Shown: positions 44,851-59,189, numbered from the stretch's first letter. The stretch: DNA of 64,000 nt from Lytechinus pictus (GCF_037042905.1 NC_087247.1:74260420-74324419); one strand, 5' to 3'. Notes: generated by a model not told the origin, from the letters alone. A program made the numbers and translations.

Positions 44851-47800
44851 AATGTACACTCCAGTTGTAGTAACGATACTACAAAAGCCAACCAAATGAA
44901 CACCTAGTGTGTGTGTATTTGTAATACATGAATGTAATATTATGTTATATTTTATTTAAATATTAGTAGAAATTAGTAAATTGTTGGGTAATTGGCAAAA
45001 ATAGTGCATTCTGCCATGATGGATCTTTTTTCATGGTACATGCCAGAAATTTCTAGCTTACTTCTTGCTTTTCAGTTAAGTTTCCATTTATTTCATGTTT
45101 GGCTTCTTTAGCATATGGTTTAATGGCAAAATAAATGTAGCAATGAATAGTTGATTTTGTTTTTGTCAATGTTTGACAAATTATCCCAATTATTCATCTT
45201 CAACCTGAATTAGATATAAGCTAATTATTAATGAAATATTTGTTGCTCAACTTTCTTCTTTCTTTTTTTGGAAATGTTGTTAACTTGGTTTCAAAGGCGC
45301 ATATTATTCCAATGTGAATATTTACGCCAAATCTAGTCTGTACTTAAGACTTCCTCAACTTTATTTTGTTCGTATATATGTTTCTTGCCCTGACATTGAT
45401 CTCGTGCTGGAAGGCCTCATGTGGAGTACTTGTTTTCAGTATTACATCCAATACAGAGGCATTTGATCTTAACTTCCATACATCCTCCACTATGTATTAC
45501 TTGTTACAGTATTTATCCTGTATTTCTGTTTCCAACCAATCCAATCTCGAGAGATTCCACTTTATTCCTCTTTATTTGTTTTTAGTCTTCTCTTCTATCA
45601 GCTCTTCCAAATGTCTTGATTACTATGCCAGAATATGAGATCTAATACTTGTAGATTCAAGATATGTTCTACTAAAAAAAATCTAGTAAAAATAGGACCA
45701 TTGTTGAGTTCTTGAAAACAAAATTTAAAAAAATGCAAGTCAGTGTTGATTATCCAAAACTAAATGTTATGTGCCTTTACCATGGGCATGTGCCACATGG
45801 TACACTATCTATTATTATTATTATTATTATTATCAATTGCACTTTTTCCACAAGGCCCAAAGCACAGATAATTAATTAATTGAATGGAATTATACAATCT
45901 TAAAACTACAAAAATATTATGGTTTTCTAATGCTTTTCTGAAAATGGTTAGTGCAAGAGACTATCCAGTTGCAAGTGGCAAATCATTCATATAAAGTACT
46001 AGTATGGTAGCACTAAAGATACATTAAAAAATAATAATCAAAGAATAGCAAAAATCCATAAAAACACAGAATATTTTTATGCCTGTATAAAATAATCAGG
46101 GGACGGGCAGTGTAGTTCCGTTGTGTGGATTAAGTACTGTTATGGGGATCAAAGTAATATTGTGAAGATTAAAAATAATCATAGATATCAAAGTGAAAGA
46201 AATATATTTCCTAACTGAGATTTAAACATTGGACTTTGGCTTGCATGACTAGTGGTCTACTAATTGACCTATAGGGAAAACAGTAGGCCAACTGCTCTAT
46301 AATGATTAAGTATTGAATAAAGGGTACCAGATAATAAACTTTGTTTAGAACCCAGAACTTCTCAGTCATAAGATCACTGAGCCTCCAGTTGGTCCCTTTT
46401 AAAATTTTGAACTAGAATTGACATGATATTCTGCTGTTTAATTAATTTGTTACCATACATATTCCCAATAGAGACTGGTGCAATGTTCTCATGCCACTAA
46501 ATTTAATATACTTGTCCCTCTTATTTGACTTTTGAAGCAATAATCTTATTTGCTAAATGACATTAATTTTTGTTTATGATTGCTGTTTGCTGTCTGTATT
46601 TATAAAGGTGATCTTTTCTGGTTCATGTACAATCAATTTTGCTGATGTGACTTGTTTATCCAACCTCATATTATGGAAAGTTTATTTTGTGGATTATAAG
46701 AGAGATGTGATGTTCAATATGATTTTAAAGCATTGTGTGTTAACAAGTAAAATAAATTAAAACCTCCACTGGAAAAAAAAATGAAAAAAAAAAACCTGCA
46801 GCATTTGAACAAAGTTACTTCTTTTGATAGTGTTTATCATTTTAAGTCCTGTTCTACAGCCAATGATAGATTATGATGAGTTTTTAATTACTTTTTAATA
46901 TCATTTATAGCCTACATATTCATTTTATGTGTGCAATATTATATATTGATGGGTTGAGTATGATCATCAGATATGATTTACTGTACTAACATTTCTGTAG
47001 TGATATTTTCATGACTTTTCTATTCCTAGGATAATTTAAACAGGGATATGTTTCCAATGGTCTTGTTGCCAGCTGAAAGGAGGTGTCGCCTTACTGCAGT
47101 AAATTTGTGAAGATTCAATTCTTCTTTTAGTCACTCAGAATATCCTAACTCTGTGCAAGAGGAAGCAACACCCGAAATAGACCTTTCTTTAATTATTGGG
47201 TTATTTTTTTTCGCCTCTTCTGCATAAAAGAATATCCACACGCCGAGTTTTATAACCTATTTCTTTAAGGAGTTTTTCCAGGAGACCATTTCATGGAAGA
47301 TGTCAGCACTGACAAGTTACCTTTCCCTGACACAGTTACCATAGTAACAGTCAGAGGCCAGTGCCTCTCTGCCAATCAAGAATTAGGATTTCACTGAATT
47401 TGCCAGCCCTGAAAATTTAAACAGTGCTGACAAACACCCACCAGGTTGTCATAGTGAGAATATCTACGCCAGGTATTGTGGGATGATTATAGACAATAAC
47501 ACATAATTGCATACTGTATTTTTGAAGTTTGAAGATTTAAGTCGTGCATGACTAAAAGTTCCATTGATTGGTTATTTTTGTGATATATTTTAATTTTGAT
47601 GATGAAATACATCATTGGACTTGATCTAGAAGAAATGATGGTCATATTGGTGATATATTGGGGATAGTTTTTCATGTTTCATGCAACTTTTGATTATGAA
47701 AATATTTAGATTTCTGTGTACATGTATTTGTATTGTGAATGGGAATTGCATCATGTTATACCAATTGATATTTCTTAAAAAATTAAAATAAACTTCTTTT

Positions 47801-50800
47801 TCAACTCATTTGTAAAATCGATATAGCAGAGATTTATATTTTATTTGTCCTGAAGTAATGTTTAATGTTGTTTCTGTGCCATAATGATCAGCTGGGTGAC
47901 AGTTGGTATGTTGCCAATACAGTCAAGTGTATAGTTTGCCATTCTCTAAAATGAAAGTCTGTGTTCTTTAGTTTTCTAAACATCAAATTCTGTATAATGG
48001 TAAATTTTCATTTCCATCAGTAACATTCACAGCAGATAAAGCCTTGCAACACATGCTAAAACACTGCAAACATGTTCCATTTGCAGATTGTGAATAACAA
48101 GCAATTTTACAATATGAATTCCATCACCAAATAATATATATTTACAATTACATTTTCACTCCTCCACAACCACATACAGTATTATCTTTTAACCTTCCAG
48201 ACTTGATGAAAAAGAAAACTAATAAGTTCTCATAATTATACAGATTTATCTTCTGTTTTTATGAAATCACAAATTTCTTATTATCACACTATCATAAACA
48301 CTTCATGTTTGGTGGAACAATATTATCTCCTCAAGTTATTTTGTTTTGTTTTGTTTTTCTTTGTGGGTGGGACGTTCACATATTTTACTTAAATACTACA
48401 TAATTTCATGTTAAAAGACAGTTCAATCAATCACCTACTAGTAATGAAGGCTTGTTCAGATATGCTACTTCAATCCTACATGTGTTTGTGGATGCACATG
48501 AGTTGTGTGAACAAACATTTTGATGCTATTTTATGAAATGAATTAAATTGATTTATAAAATAAAGATAGAAAAAATAATTTCCTCAAATTAATGGGGTGT
48601 GGGCTGTCTCATAATCTCTAATGACTTTCTATGTGTATATGTGAACACATTTGCATGTACATCTATCAAAACAATTAAATTCATTCTGACCAATACATTA
48701 TCATGCGAGTCTATTTACATAGATTTGTAAATTTATTTTGCTCTTTAGGATTATTCAGATAATTAATTCAGATAGAACATGCAATATATCATGTACAATA
48801 TACAAACATAATTTGGCAAGTACATAAAATTTGTTTAACATTGTGAATATTCATGTTTATAAATTGATTTCTTTATTCTGTATATACAAACAAAGTATAA
48901 CATGGAATCTTACTAAAAAAACAAAACTATTTGCATATCTGAATACAGGACCATATTAAAGACTATAAAAGAGTCCCTTTTTTAAGGTACCATGAGCTCA
49001 AACAAGTATCGGGAGTGGCGCTACAGGAGAGGGTGTGCGACTGCCCCCCCCCCCCAAGCTGTGTTTTAAAGGAGAACGAAGGAAGAAAAAGGTAAGCAAT
49101 GGACTAAAAATATCATGAGAGGTGGGATATAACTCTACTATGCCTAACATTCGATTGAGGAAAACAATAGTTTAAATATATTTTTCATACATCGCATATC
49201 ATAATGATCTTGTGATCTTCAGAAGAAAGATTATTTTGCAACATTATGGTGTTGTAACACAAAAGCCTGTCTGAAGTTTTGGTAAAGTGTCAATAATGTG
49301 TACTATACTCAAATAAAAGGCATACTAGTCATTGAATGCAATTTTACCAATTAGAAATATGGCCTTATTCCAGCTGTTAGGATTTAAATCTAAATATAGT
49401 ACCCTCTCTTATATATGTTTAATTTATATCTAAAATAGCCAATTGAGCACTTACTTTATTATCTAGTAATTAGAAATTAAATACCTACTAGCAGAGTTAT
49501 ATCCTTAAATTATGAGCCCATTTCATGCATGAGAATGTATTTTATACAAACGACAAAAAATGCAGATATTCTGTTTTGATCGGGCAACAGGTGAAATTAA
49601 ATCCTGGTGTAAAATCAGCATATTTATCAAATGAACACATTTTCAGTTTATATCCTTCACACAATTGTTTTGGGGTAGATGCATTAAAAAATTTACTGAA
49701 ACTGAAGACAGACTTTAACTTCTAAAACAACAACTTTCCCTGCCCCTTGTTAATAATAATGTCATATTTTACCCAGGGTAGCCACTTCAGTTCCGAAAAC
49801 TTGTCTCCCAGCGGGCCCTGCTTAACATGATAATGTTATTATTACCCTGGCTTTAGCACGGTTACCTTGACCAGGAGCTCAAGCATTCAAGGAATTTCCT
49901 CCTACCGGTACCCATTCACCTCACCTGGGTCAAGTGCAGCAAATATTGGCTAACATAAAGATGATTGAAAACTATTCAAAATCCAAAGTTGTATGTTATA
50001 TCTTTCTATAACAACCATATAAGAGCTTTCCATCAGATACAAACAAAACACATTGATAATATCGCGTTGAAATCAAACTAGAGATAATGTATACACAAAT
50101 TTGTACTGGTTCCAAAAACCATACAACTTGCTCTTAGATTGTGTTGTTTTTTTTGTGTTTTTTTTACAAACTTTAAATTCTTGAAGCACCATCTCTCCTT
50201 CGTAAGTATTTTAACTATTACAATACCAAGATTGTGAGCTCAAACTTAAACTCAAACTCTTAGTAAAAAATAAAAATGAAAGAATAGCATAACCCTAACA
50301 CAGAATTTCATACTCCTTTATTATTTGTCTATATTGGAGTTAGGAAGTTTTATATTACACTAACAGTTCATATTTAATGGGCATCACTGCATTTATTTTC
50401 TTGCCATCTCTTCATAATGTAGATTTACACTTTAGAAAGATTTGGGTAATCAAAACACATCAGATGATCAGACCATTGACACAGACCTTTGATACGTCCC
50501 TGAAAAATTATGTTTAAAGTGAAACAGCCAAACCTGTTCATGTGACTCACATGTTTGCAATAAAAAACAAAGGTTTGCATGTGCAATATTCATTAAGACT
50601 TGTACACCCTTTACTTTCCTACACAGTTAGTTTAAACCATTTGTTAAAGAAAAGGTAAACATAGCAACAACAAAAAAGTGCAATTAAATAGTCAGAACAC
50701 CATTTGTCCTTCTGTACACTCAGTATACAATACAGGATGAGAATGATACACTCCTTACCATGCAACTTTACCAATTTATTTCATCATTTCAACTCAATCA

Positions 50801-51812
50801 TCTAAGAATGTGTGTGTCAGACTCTTTATTTGTTCTATTTACAAGTTAAGTAATTTATTGCAGAAGTTTGAAAAGTCCTTGGGTAATATATTAAAGAATA
50901 AGGCACACATATTATGATTTGAACAGAACATTCCTGAGTAAAATTAGAATATTAAATGGAATTCGATGAAGTCATGAGAATAAGTTATCAAACCCATCCC
51001 ATGCATACACAGTATTTCAAATGTTTAGAGACCACAAAGATCTGTTTATACTTCCACTAAATTCAAATGGTAAACATTAAGTTTGTTATAGTCTTTCAAC
51101 TGCTCTACGAAATCAACTGTTCTGTCATGGTAATTTGCCCATTTATCATAGGGACTTTTATCTATTTTGAATTAGTTTTATGCAAACTTGCTTGGTCTAA
51201 AACATTGATGTGACTTGGCTGGGAATGATTTTGCTTACCAAATTAAATTAGCATATTTGGTCTGTAAAGTATAGTCCTATGACAGAAATCTACACAAAAG
51301 ACGTTTTGTGAAGATTTTGAAAAATGTGGAGCAAATTGTGATGCGATGAAAGGAAAATTATTTCCTGTTTTGAAGATTAGACTGAACATGGAAGGTTGAT
51401 TTGATATAGGTAATTATTTAAGCAGTATTTTTGCACCAGCAGGCAACTGTTATGCTGTAAAGAAATTGTTAGTAAATTTAGCTTACTTGTATTTTTTACT
51501 TCTTTCATATTCGTGGACAAATAATTTCCAATATTCAATTTTAAAAATGAATTTCAATACTTTTGTAATATAATCATATCTTACATCCTTTTAATAAGGA
51601 TGTAATTTTCAGTATGCTTTATTTCTTTCTTTTGGGGGGGCAGGGGGTATTATTCTATGACGTAGACATATCAAGGGAATGTTTCATCGACATTTTCATC
51701 TGAAAAGATATCAGATCTGACATCTTTTCTTGATTTCGATTGGCTGAAAACAACTGTAATGAAGACACTGAAAGCAAATCTAAAATATACTACCAGTACC
51801 TAGTCTATCTCT
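44851..51812. other. Seven-kilobase gene-poor stretch
   Basis: No supported exon or RNA gene. An (ATT)8 microsatellite lies at 45810-45833. A fragment with GTTACCATAGTAACAGTCAG near 47334 belongs to the 872-1018 MITE group, and another related fragment is near 51680-51760. C10-C12 runs occur near 49025. A segment at 49790-49950 (CACCTCACCTGGGTCAAGTG) looks like a dispersed repeat but was not delimited. Confidence 0.45.
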
Positions 51813-52352
51813 TTAAAGGACAAATCCACCCAAACAAAATGTTGATTTAAATAATAAATAAAAAGAGAAAAATCTCAAAATTTCATCAAAATTGGATCTG
51901 AAATAAAAAGTTTTGACATTTTTAAGTTTTGCTTAATTTCACCATACAGTTATATGCACAATTGCACATCCCGGTCTGTATGCAAATGAGGGGACTGATC
52001 ACTCACTCACTATTTCTTGTGTATTTCATCACATGAAATATTCTAATTTTCTACTCTGAAACAAAGTTTTATTCCCCCTGAACATGTGGATTTACCATTG
52101 TTTAACATTTTATGGTTCAGTCAAGTTGGTCCTTATTGTGAAATCTGTAAAAATTAAAATATTGTAAAACAAAAGAAATAGTAAGTGAGGGGCCTCATCA
52201 ACTCCGTCATTTGCATGTGATTAAATTATGCATACACTATTTTGTGAAAAATCTTATTTACATCCGATTTTGATGAATTTCCAGCATTATGATTGTCTGA
52301 TTTTTCACTATTGATTAAAATCAACATTTTTCTGGGGTGGACTTGACCTGTT
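51813..52352. mobile_element. TTAA-type fold-back MITE, copy 3
   Basis: The left end TTAAAGGACAAATCCACCC and right end GGGGTGGACTTGACCTGTTA are the same family as 2059-2649 and 14295-14897. The right TTAA has decayed to TTAC. It sits about 0.3 kb past the WASHC1 stop codon. Confidence 0.7.
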
Positions 52353-52667
52353 ACAAATAACATTTCAATTCCCCTTCAAACCTGTATTTTCCCCTCAAGA
52401 AAATACTTTCCCTCAATGTTGTGCACTTTGAGCATAATATAATCCTCCTGGAAAATGAAATGTCATACTCGATTTCTAGGCAGGTAATAATGTATAATAT
52501 ATTCTTCTACAGCAATAAAGCAAATTCAAGTAATTGCTCAATAAAACATGATGATGAAAGAAATGGAACTTTAAACAGCATGTTGAGTAATTGAGTTATA
52601 TACTTTAAAAAAATCTGGGGGTTTGAAGATGGTTAATTCTTGGTGTGAATTGACCATCATTTTGAGT

Positions 52668-52837
52668 TTATTCCCAATCATCATCATCATCTCCTACACC
52701 ACCTCCTCCCATTGGTCTAGGAGGAGGAGGTATCATAGCTGCTAGCTTGTTCATTGCACCACCTGTTTGTGGCGGTGGTTGGTTGATGTTAGGAAGAGAG
52801 TCATCTGTTCTTCCACCTCCACCTCCTCCTCCTCCAC
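52668..52837 (-). CDS. WASHC1: WASHC1 exon 5 (acidic tail) and stop
   Basis: Acceptor TATGTAACAG|GTGGAGG. Encodes a glycine run, a short proline segment and the acidic DDDDDWE terminus. The stop TAA (52670-52668) is embedded in an AATAAA hexamer. Confidence 0.9.
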
Positions 52838-55800
52838 CTGTTACATAAAAGAAAGAAAATGGTTTAATTAAAAGTCCCCTCTACAAAGCAAAAAGGTGTT
52901 GATCAAGATTCAACATGTTTCATTTGCTATCATTATATTTGCAGTCATTGCTGTCATCCAAACATAGATCAAGCAATTTAGTTTGTAAACAGATAAAATT
53001 TGTTAATATTTTACAGTATCTTAGTCATTTAATAACTAACCATATCATCTTTGGCAATTTATGAGCATGATTGTCTTAAACATAACTCCCTTTTTCAAAA
53101 TTGAACTTTTGATGATTATAATTGAGCTATAACTGAAAAAAAAAAGTTTACATTTGGTACTGTTGGAGAAGTTATGAATTTGAGGGGGTATTTGAACTTA
53201 GCAGACAATCATACTGTATATGAACAAAAGTGCATTGCTTTCTATTTTCCAGGATAGATGTACATTATTTTCTAAGGTGACATCACATTAAACTGGATGA
53301 AAATAACAGTAAATTTTACCTGTTTAGTTTCCATTACCTGTCAGATTCTATCTAATATCTTCTGATGTCTTGCATACTACCATGGATAGTTTGTAAGTTA
53401 CATTCTTAAGTTCCAATCACTTTAATTCCTATCAACTACAGTTAAAATCCAATCTTTGTAGATTAAAACCTATATTAACATGCTTCTGAATGCATGTTAA
53501 AATTTGATTAGGGTTAAATTCACTCCCTCAATAAAACAATATTGGCTATCTCATCAAATGGAACATCAGTTATGCATAACTTCCAAACAGCTTTATGAAA
53601 CAGACATCTTACCTCCTCCTCCTCCAGCTTGCTTGGTTCCTGAGATTCCTTTTCGTCTAAGTGAAAGCTTGTTGAATAGATCACTCATTAAATCTCCACC
53701 TCCAGAGGGTGGCGCCTGCTCTTTCTCACGCTTCTTCTCTATTTTTTTCTCTCTTACACTCTTCTTCAGATTCTTCACACCACCTGAAATTAAAAACAGT
53801 CACACAATCATTTACTAATCAAAGTGAATGCAAAGAACTTTTACAGGAACAAGTTATAATAATAATAATAATATTTTCCTTATAAATAGCACTAAATACA
53901 TTGGAGTGACTTTTCTCAGCATATACCATTACCCTGGCTTGCCTGCACACAATGTTTGCACTTCCTCTACTCCCAAAGGAGGTGATTCTTCCTAAAAATT
54001 TATGTGGGCGTAGTTTTTATAACATTCAAACCAACTTCATAGCTTCCTTATTCTTTGTCCGATTTATTCAAACTTGAACCTAACTGCTTTCTATTTGGTA
54101 TAGATTTCTTTTTAATTCTTTGCACATGATTCGGGTATTCTTCTGCAAATACAGAAAATGAAAGATTGAATTTAATAATTTCACATCTTTAATTTCATAC
54201 ACAATATAAAATTATCATATGAAAGAGAATAAACAATCTGAAATCAGAATGAACGAATGAACCTTTATCCTCAAAAAGCCAAATATCACACTTTGCTTGA
54301 TAGGCGTTGGTTAAAAATAATCTTGGCAGATGGTTTTAGATCCTACACAAAACATCAGAACACTTTTTAACACGTGGAGACTGAATGATTTGCTATTACA
54401 ATTGTTTTACATAGACTCCAGCACGTATACATGCAGTCTCAGATTAAATACAAACAATTTCAATTTGTATTAAGCATATTTTTAAGAAACTACCTGCATT
54501 CCTGATGGACTCAAGAAGACTTGATCTACCGGTGTCAGTTGGTGCTACCGGAGGTGGAGCCGGAGCAGCAGCTGCAGTACTAACAGCTGCAGGTGGTGGT
54601 GGGGGAGGTGGAGGGGGTGCTGCTACTTCTGGTGGGGGTGGTGGAGGGGGTGGTGGTGGTGCTCCTGGGGCTGCTCCTGGGGGCATGATTGCAGGAACAT
54701 TACTAGGTCCTTCAGGAGCAGGTAAAGCAGGAAGATTACTTGGTTGGGGTGTTACACTGGGAAGCTCCGGGATATGAGCTCCAGGGAGAGAAGGAGCAAT
54801 TGACCCTTCAAGCTCAGACTGGAAGATCACATCATCAGCAATACCTACAAATCCATGATAATAACATAAGTTACAATTGAGGCAGGTACAACTGAATGTA
54901 TGGACTATATACAAGGCAAAAAATGAGTTTATATATTGAATATCAGAGGTTCAAACTACAGTAAAAGATGCCTTGAAGGCTCTGAAAAGACCAATGAACA
55001 TGAAAACAGAACATCCAAAAGGAAAAATGAAGCAGTAACTGATTCAGAAAATAAGGGTACATTGATGATGATGGAATTGATTTATTTTTTCCTAATTGAA
55101 TAAGATACTTTGCAAAGTCTGCATTTATCTTTACAATACTACTACTTGGTAACATGCTAGATAATTTTTTTTTTTAATGAAATATTTAGATCACACCTTT
55201 CTCAGTAAAGTAATGGTCAATTGGATGTAAAATATCTGCACCCTGATAGTTACATGTACAAAAGCATACAGTTTGATAATTTCCTCAAACAGTATGCAAA
55301 TAGCGGATAGGCATGAGTGTGATGGTGCGAGATTTTGCATGAGGTGAAAGAAAGATGCTCTATTTCTTTCACCGAATGCAAAATCTCGCACCATTGCACG
55401 AATAAGAATATTCACTATTTGTGTTGTACAAAATTTGGCAAAAATATGAAACAAGTGGAATGCCTCTGGCCGTCTCACCTGCATCACGTGATTCAATATA
55501 GCAGCAGTGCTGATTTTGAAAACTACTATAACTCGCACAAGATGTTCAGTGATACTTGGTTACTCTTATTTCCACGTTTTATGAACTAGACCAATACACC
55601 TATAGAGATATGATGGCAATTCAACAAATACCCCCAACGTGGCCAAAGTTCTTTGACCTTACATGACCTTTGACCTTGATCATGTGACCTGAAACTCGCA
55701 CAGGATGTTCAGTGATACATGTACTTGATTAGTCTTATGTCCAAGTTTCAATAGTCAGATCCATCAACTTTCAAAGTTATGATGGTAATTCAACAGATAC

Positions 55801-58800
55801 CCCCATTATGGCCAAAGTTCATTGACCTTTGACCTTGGTCATGTGACCTAAAATGTGCACAGGATGTTCAGTGATACTTGATTACTCTTATGTCCAAGTT
55901 TTATGAACTAGACCAACACACTTTCAAAGTTATGGCGGTAATTCAACAAATACCCCAATTTGGCCAAAGTTCATTGACCCTAAATGACCTTTGACCTTGA
56001 TCATGTGACCTGAAACTTGCACAGGATGTTCAGTAATACTTGATTACTATTATGTCCAAGTTTCATGAATCAGATCCATAAACTTTCAAAGTTATGATGG
56101 TAATTCAACAGATACCCCCAATTCGGCCAAAGTTCATTGACCCTAAATGACCTTTGACCTTGGTCATGTGACGTGAAACTCATGCAGGATGTTCAGTGAT
56201 ACTTGATTAACCTTATGTATAAGTTTCATGAACTAGGTCCATATATTTTCTCAGTTATGATGACATTTCAAAAACTTAACCTTAGGTTAAGATTTTGATG
56301 TTGATTCCCCCAACATGGTCTAAGTTCATTGACCCTAAATGACCTTTGACCTTGGTCATGTGACATGAAACTCAGGCAGGATGTTCAGTAATACTTGATT
56401 AACCTTATGGCCAAGTTTCATGAACTAGGTCCATATATTTTCTAAGTTATGCTGTCATTTCAAAAACTTAACCTCAGGTTAAGATTTGGTGTTGACGCCG
56501 CCGCCGTCGGAAAAGCGGCGCCTATAGTCTCACTCTGCTATGCAGGTGAGACAAAAACGAGTTTTTCCCTGCAGTATCTATGAAAAGGGAGCAAAAAAAA
56601 TTGAAATAAAAAAAGTAAAATCCCACATGCGCACATGACCTTGGGCAGCATTGCGCATTTAGCCAGCAAGCCAAGCTATGCGCGTATTTCACCTTCATTT
56701 TTAAAATCCTCTTGTGACGTCACCTCCTAAAGCCGTGCAACGGTACATTTTGGATGATACGTCTTGTGTGCAACGGTACGAATGTTTGACATTCAGCCTC
56801 CCATTTGCACGTGTACAACAAGCTAAAAAGGCGTTGTACAATAATTAGTTTTAGTCCAGAATGAACAAATTAAAACATTGTCTTCAAGAGTAAAAATCAC
56901 TAATTCTGATGTCTGAGAGAACAAGTGAACCAATTTTGTAAATGCTAAGCACTAAGGCACTAAGTAACCATTTACATTGAGGGGGTGGGGTAAAGCTATA
57001 CCTGTTAGATCAGGGAGAACATTAGGCACATCAAGAACTGGTACGTCACCAAGATGAGGAGTGTATTTAAAGGGATCTCTGTCACCAATGTTATGATCTA
57101 ATTGCTCTCCATGTAAGATGGTTGTTGGTGCCTGACCCATCTCTGTCCGTTGCTCCTCATCTTCAATTGATTTTCTTGTTTTTGTGACTGCACCCAACGG
57201 ATCAATCATCACATATTTCTTGTATCTAACAGAGTGGAGAGCAAAGGAGAAGACTATTATCATTTTATTAAAACAAAACTATTTCATACTCTTATTTCAC
57301 AATTCCATTAGGTTAGATTATGTAAATAATATTTCTTTTTGTTTAAGAAATATATGTTCAACCAATGTAATATTAAACATCAATAGCCATTCAGCAAAGT
57401 GCTCATGTAGTTATACATGTTTGATTCAGCTTGGATACCAATCTGAACAGTATAACAGCATTCAAGAAATTATTCCTTCACCAATTTAAATCCAAGTGGA
57501 CCCCCATGTACAGTACATTTACAGGCAAGTGCAAAATTGTACATATACACTTTTTAAGGAAAATATTTTACATCAAATCCAACTTTAGGAATGCAATAAT
57601 GATGTATATATAACCAACGCTACATGTAATCATTGCTACATGTATGGCAGCAAGTCCAAAATTCATGTGTGTCCATACTTTGCGGACAGTCATTATCTCA
57701 AAAACTTGCCAATATCATTAAAATCTTACATTATCAACGTGAAAAGCGACCTAAAATTACCCTTTGATGAAAGTTTCTTTAGGATGAGTTCAGTAGGCCT
57801 ATTCATGAAAATATTGACAAAAGATTGGCATATTTGTCACCATTAGCACCCGTTCCAAAGAAATCTAAATTTCTCAACAGCATCACCATATCATCATTTT
57901 GCAAGCATATATATATAAAATGTGAATTAAATGTGGTACTGACCAATTCTAAAGCATTTTGCCATCAATCTGATATAAATATTTGAGCTTGAGTTTATGT
58001 CCAAATCTCCACAAAACTTTGGTCAGCAAAGTTAGGTCACACTTTTTCATAACAGATTTCCAGCACAGCATGCATTTGTCGATCAGAGTAGAATTTTGAG
58101 ATTGCGATACCGGTGAAACCTCTTGACCTACTTCACATTATTGTCCATAATTAAAAAAAAAAAAAAAAAAAACATTGTCCATAATTCTTGCCATCGATTT
58201 GATAGCTATTACTTGAATTGGTTTTTAAATAAAATGTTAATATTTTTAAAACAAATTTTAGCCCAATGAATATTTTTTAAATGTCTGCAAAGTTTGGACA
58301 CCCCATCATACATGTATGAAGAATGAATGCTACATGTCAAAATCAAAATATACTTACGGATTTTCACTAGTGTTGAACAGAAGCAATGACGTTATTGATT
58401 CAATGTTCCTTGGAAGACCTCCTAGGCCTTCCCAAGTATTTTCTCCATCTTTATCTTTCTTCCTCACATTCAATTGCACATTATAAAACTGTAGCTTTTC
58501 TTTCAAAGCTCTACTGTCTAATGTCTGATGCTTGCTAGCCAGCTTACGAGATGGTCTAGGAATACTTGACAAGTCTGTGTTATCTGCAAATACAGACTGG
58601 TAAACATCTTTCTTTTCTGGTGCGGGATACTTAGCACTAGAGAATATCTTTATAGCCTTACGACTGTTCTTAATCTTGTCAACTTTGGCCTGAGCAACGT
58701 CAAGTCGCTTGTTGATGTCCGTTAACCGTGAGTGATTGTCAGTCACCCTTTTCTCAATGCGGTCAAATACGTCATTTGCAATTTTCTCCAGGTATTCTAG

Positions 58801-58881
58801 GGTGTCAGCAATCTGATGTATGGTTTCTTCTCGCCTGAGATCAGGCTGAATGATAGGAATGTTATACACCTGTCCTGGCAT
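52668..58881 (-). CDS. WASHC1: WASH complex subunit 1 (WASH, Arp2/3 activator), five exons
   Basis: Coding exons are 58881-58358, 57225-57002, 54844-54494, 53783-53613 and 52837-52668, totalling 1440 nt or 479 residues, with consistent phases. Exon 1 encodes the WAHD1 domain ([19 protein letters not shown], then [14 protein letters not shown] and [20 protein letters not shown]). Exon 2 carries [16 protein letters not shown]. Exon 3 holds IPELP and two polyproline runs. The VCA tail follows: WH2-like [10 protein letters not shown] (about 357-366), connector [17 protein letters not shown] (398-414) and acidic end [12 protein letters not shown] activates Arp2/3 on endosomes as part of the WASH complex, driving cargo sorting. 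The open frame extends upstream from a GTG, but the first ATG is at 58881. Human WASH is about 465 residues, so this is full length, with all key segments present. Confidence 0.93.
53613..53783 (-). CDS. WASHC1: WASHC1 exon 4 (WH2 end and connector)
   Basis: Acceptor TTAATTTCAG|GTGGTG, donor GAGGAG|GTAAGA. Encodes the basic [14 protein letters not shown] helix and [17 protein letters not shown]. Confidence 0.92.
54494..54844 (-). CDS. WASHC1: WASHC1 exon 3 (proline-rich)
   Basis: Acceptor GATTTGTAG|GTATTGC, donor AATGCAG|GTAGTT. Encodes GIADDVIFQ, the two P9-P10 runs and the start of WH2. The GGT/GGA-rich plus strand gives a spurious glycine-rich frame. Confidence 0.92.
55322..55394. repeat. 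Perfect-stem hairpin in WASHC1 intron 2
   Basis: ATGGTGCGAGATTTTGCAT and GTGAAAGAAA face their exact inverted copies across a 9-nt loop. Only a 3-nt mismatch separates the two stem parts. It lies beside the minisatellite element and could be part of it. Confidence 0.8.
55471..56552. repeat. 160-bp minisatellite element in WASHC1 intron 2
   Basis: GATGTTCAGTGATAC recurs at 55541, 55704, 55864, 56026, 56188 and 56380, giving periods of about 160-163 bp with a longer last unit. Five units hold TGACCTTTGACCT. Edges GTCTCACCTGCAT and ATGCAGGTGAGAC are exact inverted repeats, so the array is packaged in a transposon-like frame. Confidence 0.85.
57002..57225 (-). CDS. WASHC1: WASHC1 exon 2
   Basis: Acceptor CTCTGTTAG|ATACAAG, donor AACAG|GTATAG. 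Encodes [16 protein letters not shown] through VPNVLPDLT. Confidence 0.92.
57226..58357 (-). other. WASHC1 intron 1
   Basis: AT-rich intron between donor GTAAGT at 58357 and acceptor ending at 57226. Only a poly-A tract near 58150. No embedded gene seen. Confidence 0.8.
58358..58881 (-). CDS. WASHC1: WASHC1 exon 1 (coding part, WAHD1)
   Basis: Begins ATG CCA GGA CAG. Ends AATCC|GTAAGT with two bases of the next codon. A possible 5' UTR acceptor (TTTTCTACAG) lies near 58950. Confidence 0.92.
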
Positions 58882-59189
58882 ACTGATAATCCCTTCAACC
58901 ACTAAGCTTGTCTATGCAAACAGGCAGCTCACACATTCAGTACAGCCTACCTGTAGAAAAGAATGACAATTCACACATTACTTTGATATGCAACTGACTG
59001 AATACAAAATAAGAAAATTTAAAATATGATTCTCCCATTGAAGCAGTTACAGCTTCAATGGGCTAAGTGCTCTACAAGAAAATTTAAACCATACAGTGTT
59101 TTCAATTGTCATGCAGAGCAACAGGCCCATCCATTGAGCAACTACTTAAAATGATAATAGATTTTATACATGTCATGTAAAGGGACTAA

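Noticed and set aside
54505-54777. 90-residue glycine-rich frame on the plus strand
   Set aside because: Antisense shadow of the proline-rich WASHC1 exon 3.
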